DNA of 64,000 nucleotides from Mycobacteroides franklinii (GCF_002013895.1 NZ_MAFQ01000003.1:1-64000), one strand, 5' to 3'; positions 18,721 to 31,271 are shown, numbered from the stretch's first letter. Program-made: numbers and translations. Notes: generated by a model not told the origin, from the sequence alone.

Positions 18721-18726
18721 AGACTA
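18721..18726 (-). promoter_or_regulatory. -10 element of sigJ, probable leaderless promoter
   Basis: On the minus strand TAGTCT is followed by 6 nt and then the sigJ ATG. It lies back to back with the divergent -10 at 18736. Confidence 0.55.
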
Positions 18727-18735
18727 GGCCTGCAA

Positions 18736-18741
18736 TAGGGT
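18736..18741 (+). promoter_or_regulatory. -10 element of the SMP-30-like gene, probable leaderless promoter
   Basis: TAGGGT is followed by 6 nt (GGGCCC) and the ATG at 18748. Only 33 nt separate the two divergent start codons, so the two promoters necessarily overlap. Confidence 0.55.
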
Positions 18742-18747
18742 GGGCCC

Positions 18748-19767
18748 ATGGCCAAGCCGTCCATCGACCCCGTCCGCTGGCAGCCGCCAGGAGTACGCGC
18801 GCTGTCCCTGAACCCGCAGCCACTGCCACCACTGAGCATCGTGACACTGCCCGGTCACGGCCCCGAAGATGTGGTGGCCGACGCCGCCGGAAACATCTGG
18901 GCGGGTGTGGCAGACGGAAAGATCCTGCGCATCACGCCCGACGGGGCGGCAGACACCGTGGTCACGCATGTCGCCACCACCGAGCATCCACCGCTGGGCC
19001 TGCACATCGCACGTGACGGCCGAGTGCTGATCTGCAGCCGCGACAAGCTGCTGGCCCTCGACCCGGCCTCCGGAGAGATCGAGCCGCTGGTCACCGAGGT
19101 CGACGGGCCGCCGCTGATCTTCTGCTCGAATGTCACCGAATCAGCAGACGGGACAATCTATTTCAGTGAATCGACGGCGCGCTTCCCGTTCGAGCAGTTC
19201 ATGGCGGCCATCCTGGAGGGACGCCCCACCGGACGGGTCTTCCGCCGCGATCCGGACGGCACGGTGAGCACCATTGCCACCGGGCTGGCGTTCACCAACG
19301 GGGTCACGCTCACCGCCGACGAGTCCGCCTTGATCATCGCCGAGACCGTCGGTCGCCGGGTGAGTAGGTACCAGCTCACCGGCCCCGACGCCGGCAAGCT
19401 GACGCCGATCCTGGAAGAGATTCCGGGCATGCCCGACAACATCAGCACCGGCGCGGACGGCCGCATCTGGGTCACGCTGGCCAGCCCGCGCAACGCGCTG
19501 GCCGAGTGGCTGCTCCCCCGTTCTCCGGCAATTCGGAAAGCCCTATGGAAGCTGCCCGACGCATTGCTTCCGAGCACGGACACCGATCCGTGGGTCATCG
19601 CGGTAAACCCGGACACCGGTGCGGTAGTCGCCAACATCAGCGGCGCGTCACGGGATCTGCGCACCGTCACCGGCGTCGTCGAATCGGCCGGGCGTCTCTG
19701 GATGGGCTGCATCGGCTCATCGGCGGTCGGTCACATCAGCCTGGCCGAAATCATCCCGCACCCGTAG
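18748..19767 (+). CDS. SMP-30/gluconolactonase/strictosidine-synthase-like beta-propeller protein
   Basis: A 339-aa six-bladed propeller-type protein. Repeated blade-like motifs include [58 protein letters not shown] and [14 protein letters not shown], with the N and D residues that bind calcium in lactonases. No signal peptide is evident. It is divergent from sigJ with overlapping promoters, so shared control is possible. A lactonase or esterase function is family-based; the substrate is unknown. Confidence 0.82.
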   Translation: MAKPSIDPVRWQPPGVRALSLNPQPLPPLSIVTLPGHGPEDVVADAAGNIWAGVADGKILRITPDGAADTVVTHVATTEHPPLGLHIARDGRVLICSRDKLLALDPASGEIEPLVTEVDGPPLIFCSNVTESADGTIYFSESTARFPFEQFMAAILEGRPTGRVFRRDPDGTVSTIATGLAFTNGVTLTADESALIIAETVGRRVSRYQLTGPDAGKLTPILEEIPGMPDNISTGADGRIWVTLASPRNALAEWLLPRSPAIRKALWKLPDALLPSTDTDPWVIAVNPDTGAVVANISGASRDLRTVTGVVESAGRLWMGCIGSSAVGHISLAEIIPHP

Positions 19768-19843
19768 CGAGCCGCTAGGTCACATCCGACACAGGCGTAA
19801 CATCCCCCAGTTCAGAGTGGTGTTCGCTTACTGTGGCAAGGCG

Positions 19844-21133
19844 ATGACCACCTGGACTCCTGCGCCCGACCGCCGCCCGTCGCCGCGGACAGCCGCCACG
19901 CGCCTCGCCGCGGCGACCGCCGCCGGGTTGATGGTCGCCGTCCTCCCGCTGAGTGTGCCGCCACTCGCGAGCGCCGAGCCCGGATTCACAGCACCGGACA
20001 CCAGCGGCTGCCCCTACAAGGTGGTCACCCCACCCGCCGTCGATACCTCCGAGGTACCCAAGGCAGGCGGCGACCCGCCCGCACCGCTCCCGGTACCGGC
20101 CAAGCCCATCGGCGGCGACATGCTCGGACGCTGCGACGTGATCACCCCGGACGGGGCCGGGCCGGTGCCCAACGACGTCTCCGCGGAATCGTGGCTCATC
20201 GCCGATCTGAACACCGGGAATGTGGTGGCCGCCAAGGATCCCCACGCCCGGCATCGTCCCGCCAGCGTCATCAAGGTGCTCGTCGCCATGGAGGCCATCA
20301 CCAACCTGAATCTCAACCAGGCGGTGGTCGGAACCCAAGACGACGCGAACAGCGAGGGCACCCGGGTCGGCGTCGACGTCGGCGGCACCTATACGGTCCG
20401 CCAGCTACTCACCGGCCTGCTGATGAACTCGGGTAACGACGCCGCACACGCGCTGGCCGTTCAGCTGGGCGGCATGGATGAGACCGTCAGCAAGATCAAC
20501 GACATGGCGCAGAAACTGGGCGCGCGGGATACCCGGGCGGCCACCCCCTCCGGTCTCGACGGTCCGGGCATGAGCACCTCCGCCTACGACCTCGGCCTGT
20601 TCTACAAGTTCGCGTTCGCCGACCCCACCTTCGCCGATCTGGTATCCGCGCCGAAGGCCACCTTCCCGGGCCATCCCGCCAAACCCGGTGAACCCGATAA
20701 CCATCCGGCGTACGAGATGACCAACGACAACAAGCTGCTCTACAACTACCCCGGCGCGCTCGGCGGCAAGACCGGATACACCGATGACGCGCAACAAACC
20801 TTTGTCGGCGCGGCCGAACGTGACGGCCGCCGCTTGGTGGTCACCATGCTGCGCGGCACTCGTCTGCCGATCGCGCCGTGGGAGCAGGCTGCCCATCTGC
20901 TCGACTACGGGTTCTCCACTCCCCGCGACGCGTCGATCGGCAAGCTTGTCGATCCGGACCCGTCGCTGTTGACCAGACCGCACGCCAATGACACGCCTAC
21001 CGCGCAGGCGGCGGGCCTCCCCGCCGAGGCAGTGAACAGCGTCCCCGTCCGGGTTGGCGTGACGATCATCGGCACCATGATCGTGTTCGGTCTCATCCTC
21101 GCGGCGAGGTCACTCAACCGCAGGCAGGCCTAG
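19844..21133 (+). CDS. dacB: D-alanyl-D-alanine carboxypeptidase (DacB1-like)
   Basis: A serine-type penicillin-binding protein of 429 aa that trims stem peptides of peptidoglycan. It has an N-terminal signal peptide (hydrophobic [17 protein letters not shown]), a proline-rich linker, the peptidase S11 motifs S-x-x-K in RPASVIKV, S-x-N in MNSGNDAA and KTG in GGKTGYT, and a C-terminal transmembrane helix ([16 protein letters not shown]). The start at ATG 19844 is chosen to place the signal peptide correctly. It corresponds to Rv3330. Its 3' end overlaps the convergent YihY gene by 4 nt. Confidence 0.93.
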   Translation: MTTWTPAPDRRPSPRTAATRLAAATAAGLMVAVLPLSVPPLASAEPGFTAPDTSGCPYKVVTPPAVDTSEVPKAGGDPPAPLPVPAKPIGGDMLGRCDVITPDGAGPVPNDVSAESWLIADLNTGNVVAAKDPHARHRPASVIKVLVAMEAITNLNLNQAVVGTQDDANSEGTRVGVDVGGTYTVRQLLTGLLMNSGNDAAHALAVQLGGMDETVSKINDMAQKLGARDTRAATPSGLDGPGMSTSAYDLGLFYKFAFADPTFADLVSAPKATFPGHPAKPGEPDNHPAYEMTNDNKLLYNYPGALGGKTGYTDDAQQTFVGAAERDGRRLVVTMLRGTRLPIAPWEQAAHLLDYGFSTPRDASIGKLVDPDPSLLTRPHANDTPTAQAAGLPAEAVNSVPVRVGVTIIGTMIVFGLILAARSLNRRQA

Positions 21134-22158
21134 TCGCCGCCGCGGCCCAGCCACGAAATACCTATCGCGCCAAGAACTCCGGCCCCGAACGCGGCGACAA
21201 CTCCCAACCGCGACGCACGGTCGACGGTCTCGACCCGCGTGGTGATGACCACGGGCTCGGGCGGCGGCACATACACAAATGCCCGGTTCTCGTCGGATGT
21301 GGCCGCCCACGCGGTGGCATACAGCAGCAGGCGGGCGGTGATGTAGGCGAACACCATGATGCCGAGCACGGGTCCGAAGGTGGAACCCGCCGGGCCATGC
21401 ATGATGACGCTCAAATAAATCGAGGCCACCTGTTTGAACAGCTCGAAACCGATCGCGGCGATGAGACCCGCGCGCACGGAACTCGAGAACGGCAACCGCT
21501 CCCTGGGCAACCGCGAGATCATCCAGGTGAACAACGCCCACGACAACACGGTTGCTATCCCGATGGTCACGACTTTGAGCAGAATCGACGGGATGGTGAC
21601 GTCGTGCAGCCCCATCCAGCCGAGTATTCGCAGGATGGTCTTCTCGTCGCCGACGGCGGTCACCGCGATGGTGAGGGCAAGCGCCACAAACGTGGAGCCG
21701 AGGGCGAGCAGGTCCGACAGCTTGCCCTTGACGAAGTTCTCCGAGTCGTTGGGCTGCTCCCACATGGCACTGAGCGCCGCCCGCACGTTGGCCATCCAGC
21801 CCAGCCCGGCCCAGGCCGCGGTTGCCAGACCCGCGATACCCAGGCTGGTGCGCGAGGCAATCGCGGTATCCATCAAATTGATTAGCTGGTTACCCACCTC
21901 GCCCGAGATGGCGCCACTGATGCGTCCACGTAGCTCCGCAATCGTGTCCGGCCGCCGGGACAACACGAACCCCATGGCCGCGAACGCGACCATCATGAGG
22001 GGAAACAGCGCAAAGACGGTGAAATAGGTGATGCCCGCCGCGAAGAAGTTGCCGTTTACTTTCCCGTACCGCTCTTGCATGCGCATGATGTGGTCGAACC
22101 AGGGAAATCGTGCGCGATAGCGGTCGAGAATCCCAGGCTTATCGTCTTCGGCCACCAC
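21130..22158 (-). CDS. YihY/BrkB family integral membrane protein
   Basis: A 342-aa polytopic membrane protein with about six transmembrane helices. The family-typical segment [20 protein letters not shown] follows an amphipathic N-terminus, and the last helix ([20 protein letters not shown]) is near the C-terminus. The family was once mislabelled RNase BN; the cellular role is not established. It corresponds to Rv3335c, next to trpS as in M. tuberculosis. Confidence 0.88.
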   Translation of the reverse strand: MVAEDDKPGILDRYRARFPWFDHIMRMQERYGKVNGNFFAAGITYFTVFALFPLMMVAFAAMGFVLSRRPDTIAELRGRISGAISGEVGNQLINLMDTAIASRTSLGIAGLATAAWAGLGWMANVRAALSAMWEQPNDSENFVKGKLSDLLALGSTFVALALTIAVTAVGDEKTILRILGWMGLHDVTIPSILLKVVTIGIATVLSWALFTWMISRLPRERLPFSSSVRAGLIAAIGFELFKQVASIYLSVIMHGPAGSTFGPVLGIMVFAYITARLLLYATAWAATSDENRAFVYVPPPEPVVITTRVETVDRASRLGVVAAFGAGVLGAIGISWLGRGGD

Positions 22159-22177
22159 TCACCGCCTCTGCTGTTCG

Positions 22178-24098
<1,921 letters not shown>

Positions 24099-24217
24099 CG
24101 GTCGCCGACGATAGCCGAGCGGTGTGACAGTCCTGAGTGGGCGAGAAAACAGGGCACTGTAAATTGACGCAACAGACAGTAATGTCAACGCAGATGTTGG
24201 CGCACTAGGAGGACCGC

Positions 24218-25096
24218 ATGCTGGAAGCCATTTTGTCGAAGCCGTCGAACCGGCGTGCACCCATCGAAATAGGTGAAGGCGAGCCGGTGCTGCTGCTGCA
24301 TCCGTTCATGCTGTCGCAGTCGGTCTGGGAGACGGTCGCCGAGCAGCTCGCGGACGCCGGATACGAGGTGTTCGCCCCGACGTACCCCGGGCACAACGGT
24401 GGCGGTCCGATGCCCAAGCTGCCCCCGTTCTCGCAGCGGTCGGTCGACGTGTACCTGGACCAGCTCGAACAGATCATGGACCAAAAGGGCTGGGAAACAG
24501 CACATCTGGTGGGCAACTCACTGGGTGGCTGGATCGCCCTGGGCCTGGCGCAGCGTGGCCGCGCCCGCAGCGTCACCGCCATCGCTCCCGCCGGCGGCTG
24601 GACCAAGTACTCGGCGCTCAAGGCGGAGATCGTGGTGAAGTTCGCGGCCATGCTCCCTTGGCTGGCGTTCTCGCGGCTGCTGGGCCGTCGCGCGGCAGGA
24701 CTGCCGTTCGTCAAGTTCGCTACCGCCCGCGCCCTGTGCGGTGAGACCGAGTCGCTGAGCCTGCCGGACTTCCACAGCATCTTCGAGGACATCACCCACT
24801 GCCCGGCGTACTTCGCGTCGCTGACGTCGATCCTGCCCGCGCCCGGCCTACAGAACCTGAACACCATCGCGGTGCCGGCACAGCTCGTGCTGTGCGAGAA
24901 GGACGAGATCGTGCCTCCGGGCCGGTTCGGAAAGCTCATCGGTCAGGGCCTGCCCTCCGGCGCCCGACGGATCACCTTGGCGGGCATGGGACACGTGCCC
25001 ATGCTCGAGGCGCCGGGTCAGGTCACCGAGGTGATCACCGACCTGATCGATCCACTGATCGCCGCCAAGCGCAGCGCCGCCTCCGACGCCGGGTAA
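24218..25096 (+). CDS. Alpha/beta hydrolase
   Basis: A 292-aa alpha/beta hydrolase. The nucleophile elbow GNSLGG, the oxyanion segment LLHPFMLSQSVW, an acidic residue in LVLCEKDEIVPPG and the catalytic His in GMGHVPMLEAP complete the triad. A strong Shine-Dalgarno AGGAGG lies about 6 nt before the ATG. The divergent gap to xthA contains TTGAC and GTCAA as an inverted pair (24164-24189). Substrate unknown. It may be the intact counterpart of the small hydrolase-like genes Rv3337/Rv3338; that is a positional guess. Confidence 0.85.
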   Translation: MLEAILSKPSNRRAPIEIGEGEPVLLLHPFMLSQSVWETVAEQLADAGYEVFAPTYPGHNGGGPMPKLPPFSQRSVDVYLDQLEQIMDQKGWETAHLVGNSLGGWIALGLAQRGRARSVTAIAPAGGWTKYSALKAEIVVKFAAMLPWLAFSRLLGRRAAGLPFVKFATARALCGETESLSLPDFHSIFEDITHCPAYFASLTSILPAPGLQNLNTIAVPAQLVLCEKDEIVPPGRFGKLIGQGLPSGARRITLAGMGHVPMLEAPGQVTEVITDLIDPLIAAKRSAASDAG

Positions 25097-25106
25097 CGCC
25101 CCGAAA

Positions 25107-25176
25107 CCACACCGACACGCCGTGTTCTGCGCGTCCCTCTCGGGAAACGCGTCAGAACGCGGCGTGTCGGTGTGTT
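25107..25176. terminator. Long imperfect hairpin between convergent genes
   Basis: CACACCGACACGCCG near 25108 pairs with its complement at 25160-25174, and the inner TTCTGCGCG arm pairs with CGCGTCAGAA. The stem is about 25 bp with a small mismatch and no U-tract. It sits between the hydrolase and icd stops and could end transcription from both sides. Confidence 0.65.
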
Positions 25177-25189
25177 CGGTGTGGAAGGA

Positions 25190-27427
25190 CTAGACCTCGA
25201 CGGACGCCAGGGCGGCGTTGAACGTCTGGCTCGGCCGCATGACCGCAGTGGTCTTCTCAGGATCCGGTGCGTAGTAACCGCCGATATCGGCCGGGCTGCC
25301 CTGCACGGCGGCGAGCTCGGCGACAATCTCGTCCTCGTTCTCGACCAGCTGCTTGGCCAGCGGCGCGAACAGCTCGGCCAGCTCGACATCCTCGGTCTGG
25401 GCGGCAAGCTCGGCCGCCCAGTACAGGGCCAGGTAGAACTGGCTGCCGCGGTTGTCGAGCTCGCCGGCCTTGCGCGACGGGCTCTTGTCGTTCTCCAGCA
25501 ACTTGCCCGTCGCGGCATCCAGCGTGGTGGCCAAGATCTTGGCCCGCGCGTTCCCGGTCTTGATTCCCAGGTCCTCGAGGCTGACGGCCAGCGCCAGGAA
25601 CTCGCCGAGCGAATCCCACCGCAGGTGGTTCTCCTCGACCAGCTGGCTGACGTGCTTGGGCGCCGAACCGCCTGCACCCGTCTCGTACAGCCCACCACCG
25701 GCCATCAGCGGCACGATGGACAGCATCTTGGCGCTGGTACCCAGCTCCAGGATCGGGAACAGGTCGGTCAGGTAGTCACGCAGGATGTTGCCGGTGGCCG
25801 AGATGGTGTCGAGCCCGCGGATGACCCGCTCCATGGTGTACCGGATCGCCCAGACCTGCGGCATGATCTGGATCTCCAGGCCTTCGGTGTCGTGGTCCTT
25901 GAGGTAGGCCTTGACCTTCTTACGCAGCTCGTTCTCGTGCGGGCGCTCGGTGTCCAGCCAGAACACCACGGTCATACCGGACTCGCGGGCACGTGTGACG
26001 GCCAGCTTCACCCAGTCCTTGATCGCCGCGTCCCGGACGACCGGCATACGCCAGATGTCACCCTCTTCGACGTTCTGGGTCAGCAGCACCTCGCCGGTGT
26101 CGATGTCGACGATGTCGGCGACACCGGCCTGGGCGATCTCGAAGGTTTTGTCGTGGCTGCCGTACTCCTCGGCCTTCTGCGCCATCAGACCGACGTTGGG
26201 AACGGTGCCCATCGTCGTCGGGTCGAATTGGCCGTGGGTCTTACAGAAGTTGATCATCTCCTGGTAGATCCGCGAGAAGGTCGACTCGGGGTTGACGGCC
26301 TTGGTGTCCTTGAGCTTGCCGTCCGCGCCGTACATCTTGCCGCCGGCCCGGATCATGGCGGGCATCGAGGCATCGACGATCACATCGCTGGGCGAGTGGA
26401 AGTTCGAGATGCCCTTGGCCGAGTCCACCATGGCCAGCTCCGGCCGGTGCTCATGGCAGGCGTGCAGGTCGCGGATGATCTCCTCGTGCTGCGACGCGGG
26501 CAGCGCCTCGATCTTGCTGTACAGATCGGACATACCGTTGTTGACATTGACGCCCAGCTCGTCGAACAGCTCCTGATGCTTGGCAAAGGCGTCCTTGTAG
26601 AAGATCTTGACCGCGTGCCCGAAGACGATGGGGTGGCTGACCCGCATCATGGTGGCCTTGACGTGCAGGGACAGCATCACGCCGGTCTTGTAGGCATCCT
26701 CGATCTGCTCCTCGTAGAAGGCGCAGAGCGCTTTCTTGCTCATGAACATGCTGTCGATGATGTCGCCCGCACCCAGCTTGACCTCGGACTTGAGCACGAT
26801 AGCCTCGCCGCTCTCGGTCGTGAGCACCATCTTGACCTTGCGGTCGCGATCCAGCGTCAGCGACTTCTCGCCGTGATAGAAGTCGCCCTCCTTCATGGTG
26901 GCGACGTGAGTCCGCGAGGCCTGCGACCACTCCCCCATGCTGTGCGGGTGCTTGCGCGCGTACTCCTTGACCGCACGCGGTGCGCGGCGATCCGAGTTTC
27001 CTTCGCGCAAAACAGGGTTCACCGCGCTACCGAGACACTTGGTGTAGCGGGCCAGAATGGCCTTCTCTTCGTCGTTCTTCGGGTCCTCGGGGTAGTCCGG
27101 CAGCTTGTAGCCCTTGGCCTGGAGTTCCTTGATGGCGGCCAGCAGCTGCGGCACGGAGGCGCTGATGTTCGGCAGCTTGATGATGTTGGTCTCCGGCAGC
27201 TGCGTCAGGCGGCCCAGCTCGGCCAGGTTGTCCGGAAACTGCTGGTCTTCGGGCAGGTATTCGGCGAACTCGGACAGGATGCGCGCGGCGACGGAGATAT
27301 CGGTGGTTTGGACGTCGATACCGGCGGGTCCGGCGAAGGCCCGGATGATCGGCAAGAAGGAGTACGTCGCGAGTAGCGGCGCCTCGTCTGTCAGCGTGTA
27401 GATGATGGTCGGCTGCTGCGCACTCAT
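25190..27427 (-). CDS. icd2: NADP-dependent isocitrate dehydrogenase, monomeric type
   Basis: TCA-cycle enzyme converting isocitrate to 2-oxoglutarate. At 745 aa it is the monomeric IDH class, with typical segments [28 protein letters not shown]-like [11 protein letters not shown] and [10 protein letters not shown] at the C-terminus. I chose the ATG at 27427 with GGGAG upstream; the longer frame lacks similarity. In M. tuberculosis the syntenic site before metC holds dimeric icd1 (Rv3339c), while the monomeric enzyme is Rv0066c, so this locus carries the other isozyme. Confidence 0.95.
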   Translation of the reverse strand: MSAQQPTIIYTLTDEAPLLATYSFLPIIRAFAGPAGIDVQTTDISVAARILSEFAEYLPEDQQFPDNLAELGRLTQLPETNIIKLPNISASVPQLLAAIKELQAKGYKLPDYPEDPKNDEEKAILARYTKCLGSAVNPVLREGNSDRRAPRAVKEYARKHPHSMGEWSQASRTHVATMKEGDFYHGEKSLTLDRDRKVKMVLTTESGEAIVLKSEVKLGAGDIIDSMFMSKKALCAFYEEQIEDAYKTGVMLSLHVKATMMRVSHPIVFGHAVKIFYKDAFAKHQELFDELGVNVNNGMSDLYSKIEALPASQHEEIIRDLHACHEHRPELAMVDSAKGISNFHSPSDVIVDASMPAMIRAGGKMYGADGKLKDTKAVNPESTFSRIYQEMINFCKTHGQFDPTTMGTVPNVGLMAQKAEEYGSHDKTFEIAQAGVADIVDIDTGEVLLTQNVEEGDIWRMPVVRDAAIKDWVKLAVTRARESGMTVVFWLDTERPHENELRKKVKAYLKDHDTEGLEIQIMPQVWAIRYTMERVIRGLDTISATGNILRDYLTDLFPILELGTSAKMLSIVPLMAGGGLYETGAGGSAPKHVSQLVEENHLRWDSLGEFLALAVSLEDLGIKTGNARAKILATTLDAATGKLLENDKSPSRKAGELDNRGSQFYLALYWAAELAAQTEDVELAELFAPLAKQLVENEDEIVAELAAVQGSPADIGGYYAPDPEKTTAVMRPSQTFNAALASVEV

Positions 27428-27606
27428 GGTCACTCCCGGCATCGTTGATCGGACTTGTTGGTCGGTCAAAATCTCAGGCACCCCGTGGGTCACACGGTTG
27501 CCTATTCAGTATCACGTCGCCTCCGAGCCTAGGCGGGCGGACGGCTTGTGATCGCGCTCCCATATGCGCTTGGACTACCTGGTGGCAACCATTCGGTGAA
27601 TTGCGA
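27428..27606. other. Divergent upstream region of icd2 and metY leader
   Basis: Non-coding stretch between the icd2 start and the metY promoter. Part of a 527-nt gene-free interval, the rest being the SAM-IV riboswitch and its downstream leader. No ORF with family character; a promoter for icd2 is expected but I cannot place its -10 with confidence. Confidence 0.5.
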
Positions 27607-27612
27607 TAGGCT
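27607..27612 (+). promoter_or_regulatory. -10 element upstream of the SAM-IV riboswitch
   Basis: TAGGCT ends 7 nt before the first conserved riboswitch nucleotides near 27619, the distance expected for a transcription start at the aptamer 5' end. No clear -35 is seen. Confidence 0.55.
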
Positions 27613-27618
27613 TCTAGT

Positions 27619-27712
27619 CGGTCATGAGTACCAGCGTCAAGCCCCGGCTCGCTGGTCGGCAACCCTCCAACCGCGGTGGGGTGCCCCGGGTGATTGACCA
27701 GGTTGAGTAGCG
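27619..27712 (+). ncRNA. SAM-IV riboswitch controlling metY-metX
   Basis: The sequence has the actinobacterial SAM-IV layout. GGTCATGAGTACCAGCG opens the P1/P2 side, AAGCCCCGGCTCGCTGG and CGGCAACCCTCCAACCGCGG form the conserved core and P3, and GGTGGGGTGCCCCGGGTGA with TTGACCAGGT close P1 and the pseudoknot. It binds S-adenosylmethionine and lowers expression of methionine synthesis genes. It lies about 245 nt before metY on the same strand. Confidence 0.9.
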
Positions 27713-27954
27713 GACTGAGCTGTTGACAGGTTGTTGACGGAACAGTCGGCCACACGGCAAGCGCGGGTCCGATGGCGGGCCCCGAGAAGACAGGTTGGCC
27801 CGATGGAGTATTCGTCACCCGGGGGTAATTCCCTGCGTTCCTGTTGTCGGTTTGGTTTGTACTTCGCGCCAGCGGCTCATCAGCACTGTCTCTGTCGTTG
27901 TCGCTGTTGTCACCAGCCCTGACTGCCTCACCCGACTACCTCCAGGAGAGCCCC
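27713..27954 (+). other. metY leader downstream of the aptamer
   Basis: Leader of about 240 nt between aptamer and metY, unusually long for a simple SD-masking platform. It contains TTGACAGGTTGTTGACGG near 27723, a reverse copy of the dispersed element at 27862, and the metY Shine-Dalgarno CCAGGAGAG. I cannot identify the switching structure. Confidence 0.5.
27862..27881 (-). repeat. Dispersed short element, copy in the metY leader
   Basis: CTTCGCGCCAGCGGCTCAT on the plus strand is identical over 19 nt to the copy at 29298-29316 inside metX. Confidence 0.7.
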
Positions 27955-29283
27955 ATGACCGATATCGATCCCACCGCACAACGGGCGTTCGAGACCAAGC
28001 AGATCCACGCGGGCCAGTCCCCCGATCCGGCGACCAATGCGCGCGCTCTGCCGATCTACCAGACCACCTCGTACGTCTTCAATGACACCGCGCACGCGGC
28101 GGCCCTCTTCGGGTTGTCCGAAGAGGGCAACATCTACACCCGCATAGGCAACCCCACCCAGGATGTTGTCGAGCAGCGCATCGCTGCCCTCGAGGGTGGC
28201 GTGGCGGCGCTGCTGCTGGCCTCCGGGCAGGCCGCGGCGACTCTGGCGATCGTCAACATCGCGGAGGCCGGCGACAACATCGTCTCCAGTCCGCGCCTCT
28301 ACGGCGGCACCTATAACCTGCTGCACTACACGCTGCCGCGGCTGGGCATCTCGACCACCTTCGTCGACGATCCCGACGATCTGGAGTCCTGGCGCCGGGC
28401 CATCACCCCGCAGACCAAGGCGCTGTTCGCCGAGTCGATCTCCAACCCGCAGAACGACATTCTCGATATCCGCGGCCTGTCCGAAATCGCGCACGCGGCG
28501 GGTATACCCCTCATCGTCGACAACACCGTCGCCACGCCGTACCTGATCCAGCCACTGGCACACGGCGCCGACGTGGTGGTGCACTCGGCCACCAAATACC
28601 TTGGCGGACATGGCAGTGCGATCGGCGGCGTAATCATCGACGGCGGCGCCTTCGACTGGACCCAGGGGCGCCACCCCGGATTCACCACCCCCGACCCGAG
28701 CTACCACGGGGTCGTCTTCGCCGACCTGGGCGCACCGGCCTACGCCCTCAAGGCGCGCGTGCAGCTGCTGCGCGACCTCGGACCCGCCATCTCGCCGTTC
28801 AACGCGTTCCTGATCGCACAGGGCCTGGAGACGTTGAGCCTGCGCGTGCAGCGCCATGTGGAAAATGCCGAACGCGTCGCTCATTACCTGGTGGGCCAGC
28901 CGGAAGTCACCCGCGTCAACTACGCCGGGCTGCCCACCTCGCCCTGGCATGAGCGCGCGAAGGCCCTGGCCCCCAGGGGCGCCGGTGCGGTGCTCGCCTT
29001 CGAGCTGGACGGCGGCGTCGAGGCGGCGACGACATTCATCGATGCTCTGACACTGCACAGCCAGGTCGCCAACATCGGTGACGTGCGCTCGCTGGTCATC
29101 CATCCCGCGACGACGACGCACGGACAGCTTTCGCCCGCCGAACAGGTTGCCTCCGGTGTCACCCCCGGACTGGTTCGGTTGGCCGTCGGCATCGAGGGCA
29201 TCGACGACATCCTGGCCGACCTGGATACCGGATTCGCGGCCGTACGCCGACTCAAACAGCCCGCGGCGGTGGCATCATCGTGA
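27955..29283 (+). CDS. metY: O-acetylhomoserine sulfhydrylase (MetY/MetC-type)
   Basis: PLP-dependent enzyme of the Cys/Met metabolism family (442 aa) making homocysteine from O-acetylhomoserine and sulfide. PLP-Lys lies in [13 protein letters not shown]; other marks are [29 protein letters not shown] and [10 protein letters not shown]. The ATG at 27955 has CCAGGAGAG 5 nt upstream. It is controlled by the SAM-IV riboswitch and overlaps metX by GTGA. Corresponds to Rv3340. Confidence 0.95.
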   Translation: MTDIDPTAQRAFETKQIHAGQSPDPATNARALPIYQTTSYVFNDTAHAAALFGLSEEGNIYTRIGNPTQDVVEQRIAALEGGVAALLLASGQAAATLAIVNIAEAGDNIVSSPRLYGGTYNLLHYTLPRLGISTTFVDDPDDLESWRRAITPQTKALFAESISNPQNDILDIRGLSEIAHAAGIPLIVDNTVATPYLIQPLAHGADVVVHSATKYLGGHGSAIGGVIIDGGAFDWTQGRHPGFTTPDPSYHGVVFADLGAPAYALKARVQLLRDLGPAISPFNAFLIAQGLETLSLRVQRHVENAERVAHYLVGQPEVTRVNYAGLPTSPWHERAKALAPRGAGAVLAFELDGGVEAATTFIDALTLHSQVANIGDVRSLVIHPATTTHGQLSPAEQVASGVTPGLVRLAVGIEGIDDILADLDTGFAAVRRLKQPAAVASS

Positions 29284-30467
29284 CCTTGACCGACGATCTT
29301 CGCGCCAGCGGCTCATCCGCCGAGCAGCAGCTTCCGCGCCCCAACGTCGCCCTCCCCCAGGGCGACGAGATCGCCTATGTACCCATAGGTTCGATCACGC
29401 TGGAAAGCGGCGCTGTCCTCGACGACGTGACCGTCGCGGTACAGAGCTGGGGAAAGCTCTCACCCCGGCGCGACAACGTGGTGTTTGTCTGCCACGCACT
29501 CACCGCCGATTCTCACGTGGTCGGATCGGCCGGACCCGACCACATCACCGGCGGATGGTGGGAAGGAATCATCGGCCCCGGCGCGGCGATCGACACCGAT
29601 CATTGGTGCGCCATCGCCACCAATGTCCTGGGCGGCTGCCGGGGTACAACCGGCCCGACTTCCCAAGCCGGCGACGGAAAACCCTGGGGCTCACGATTCC
29701 CCGAGGTCTCGGTGCGCGATCAGGTGGATGCCGACGTCGCCGCGCTCGCGCAGCTTGGCATCACCGAGGTCGCCGCCATTGTCGGCGGTTCGATGGGTGG
29801 CGCACGCACACTGGAATGGGCTGTGATGCACCCTGATTCGGTGCGTGCGGCGCTGGTGCTGGCGGTCGGCGCACGTGCCACCGGTGACCAGATCGGCACG
29901 CAGAGCACCCAGATCGCGGCCATCCGGGCCGATCCCGACTGGCAGGGCGGCGACTACCACGCCAGCGGACGCAATCCGGAGAAGGGGCTGAACCTCGCCC
30001 GGCGTATCGCGCACCTGACCTACCGCGGAGAGGTCGAGCTGGACACCCGGTTCGGCAATGATCCGCAGGTCGGCCCGGACGGTCCCGAGGACCCATGGGC
30101 GGACGGCCGGTACGCGGTACAGAGCTATCTGGAACATCAGGGCAACAAGTTCGTCCGGCGCTTCGACGCCGGCAGCTACGTCATCTTGACCGAGTCGCTC
30201 AACCGGCATGACGTCGGCCGGGGCCGCGGCGGTGTCGAGAAGGCGCTGCGCGGCTGCCCGGTCCCCGTCGTCATCGGCGGCATCACCTCCGACCGGCTGT
30301 ACCCGCTGCGGCTGCAGGAGGAATTAGCAGACCTGCTGCCCGGTTGTACCGGCTTGCGGGTGGTCGAATCTGTACACGGCCATGACGCCTTCCTCATCGA
30401 GTTCGATGCGGTGAGCGAGTTGGTGCGGGAGACGCTCGCACTGGCCAAGGCAACACAGGCTTCGTAA
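29280..30467 (+). CDS. metX: Homoserine O-acetyltransferase
   Basis: Acetylates homoserine with acetyl-CoA, supplying MetY. The 395-aa alpha/beta-hydrolase-fold enzyme has the nucleophile motif [13 protein letters not shown], the [12 protein letters not shown] segment and the Asp/His pair with [10 protein letters not shown]. The GTG start overlaps the metY stop (GTGA). The N-terminal residues [13 protein letters not shown] are encoded by a reverse copy of the dispersed element and appear as an insertion of about 10 residues relative to M. tuberculosis MetA (Rv3341) as I recall it. Confidence 0.95.
   Translation: MTLTDDLRASGSSAEQQLPRPNVALPQGDEIAYVPIGSITLESGAVLDDVTVAVQSWGKLSPRRDNVVFVCHALTADSHVVGSAGPDHITGGWWEGIIGPGAAIDTDHWCAIATNVLGGCRGTTGPTSQAGDGKPWGSRFPEVSVRDQVDADVAALAQLGITEVAAIVGGSMGGARTLEWAVMHPDSVRAALVLAVGARATGDQIGTQSTQIAAIRADPDWQGGDYHASGRNPEKGLNLARRIAHLTYRGEVELDTRFGNDPQVGPDGPEDPWADGRYAVQSYLEHQGNKFVRRFDAGSYVILTESLNRHDVGRGRGGVEKALRGCPVPVVIGGITSDRLYPLRLQEELADLLPGCTGLRVVESVHGHDAFLIEFDAVSELVRETLALAKATQAS
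29297..29317 (-). repeat. Dispersed short element, copy in the metX 5' coding region
   Basis: TCTTCGCGCCAGCGGCTCAT on the plus strand is translated as LRASGSS near the MetX N-terminus. The same peptide LRASGSSA is encoded in the open frame of the metY leader copy. Confidence 0.72.
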
Positions 30468-30491
30468 ACACCGAATCTCAAGGGAGCGCGA

Positions 30492-31226
30492 ATGCCGGAC
30501 GCACAGGCAGAACCATCGCTTTCGTTCGGTTCGCAGGCGGCCGCCTACGAACGGGGCCGGCCGTCCTATCCGCCGGAGGCGATCGACTGGCTGCTGCCGC
30601 CCGGCGCACACGACGTACTGGATCTGGGTGCCGGCACCGGCAAGCTCACCACCCGGCTGGTGGAACGCGGACTCAACGTGGTCGCGGTGGACCCACTGGC
30701 GGAAATGCTTGAGGTACTGAGCAAGTCGCTCCCCGATACGCCCGCGTTGCTGGGCACCGCCGAGGAGATCCCACTGCCCGACAACAGTGTGGATGCGGTG
30801 CTGGTCGCGCAGGCCTGGCATTGGGTAGATCCCGAGCGGGCCATCCCCGAGGTGGCACGGGTGCTCCGCCCGGGTGGCCGGCTGGGCCTGGTCTGGAACG
30901 CCCGGGACGAGCGCTTGGGCTGGGTGGCCGATCTCAGCAAGATCATCGGCAACGAAAACGACCCATTCAATCACGCCGTCAACCTGCCCGCACCATTCGC
31001 CGAGCAAGAGCGTCATCAGGTCGAGTGGACGAGTTACCTTACCCCGCAAGCACTTCTGGATATGGTAGCCTCGCGCAGCTACTGCATCACGGCCCCCGAG
31101 GCCGCCCGCAAGAAGACGCTGCAGCAGGTTCGGGAGCTACTGGCCACCCACCCGGCGCTGGCACAGTCAACCGGCCTGGCGCTGCCCTATGTCACGGTGA
31201 GCATCCGGGCAACGCTGAATCAGTAA
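30492..31226 (+). CDS. Class I SAM-dependent methyltransferase (Rv3342-like)
   Basis: A 244-aa methyltransferase with SAM motif VLDLGAGTGKLT, acidic VDPLAEML after strand 2, the GTAEEIPLPDNSVD segment and LRPGGRLGLVWN. The N-terminus LSFGSQAAAYERGRPSYPPE is typical of the Rv3342 group. It lies 25 nt after metX with AAGGGAGCG as ribosome site, so it is probably the last gene of the riboswitch-controlled operon. Acceptor unknown; location in a methionine/SAM regulon is suggestive. Confidence 0.85.
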   Translation: MPDAQAEPSLSFGSQAAAYERGRPSYPPEAIDWLLPPGAHDVLDLGAGTGKLTTRLVERGLNVVAVDPLAEMLEVLSKSLPDTPALLGTAEEIPLPDNSVDAVLVAQAWHWVDPERAIPEVARVLRPGGRLGLVWNARDERLGWVADLSKIIGNENDPFNHAVNLPAPFAEQERHQVEWTSYLTPQALLDMVASRSYCITAPEAARKKTLQQVRELLATHPALAQSTGLALPYVTVSIRATLNQ

Positions 31227-31271
31227 AACCCCGGCGCCCCAATTCACCGCGACGAATGCGCCCGGTGCCGC

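Noticed and set aside
24164..24189. TTGAC-GTCAA inverted pair between xthA and the hydrolase gene
   Set aside because: Short half-sites with a long spacer; noted in the gene entry but too weak to call an operator.
25172..27376. 734-codon open frame antisense to icd2
   Set aside because: Shadow of the monomeric isocitrate dehydrogenase codon bias; composition is atypical and no domain is seen.
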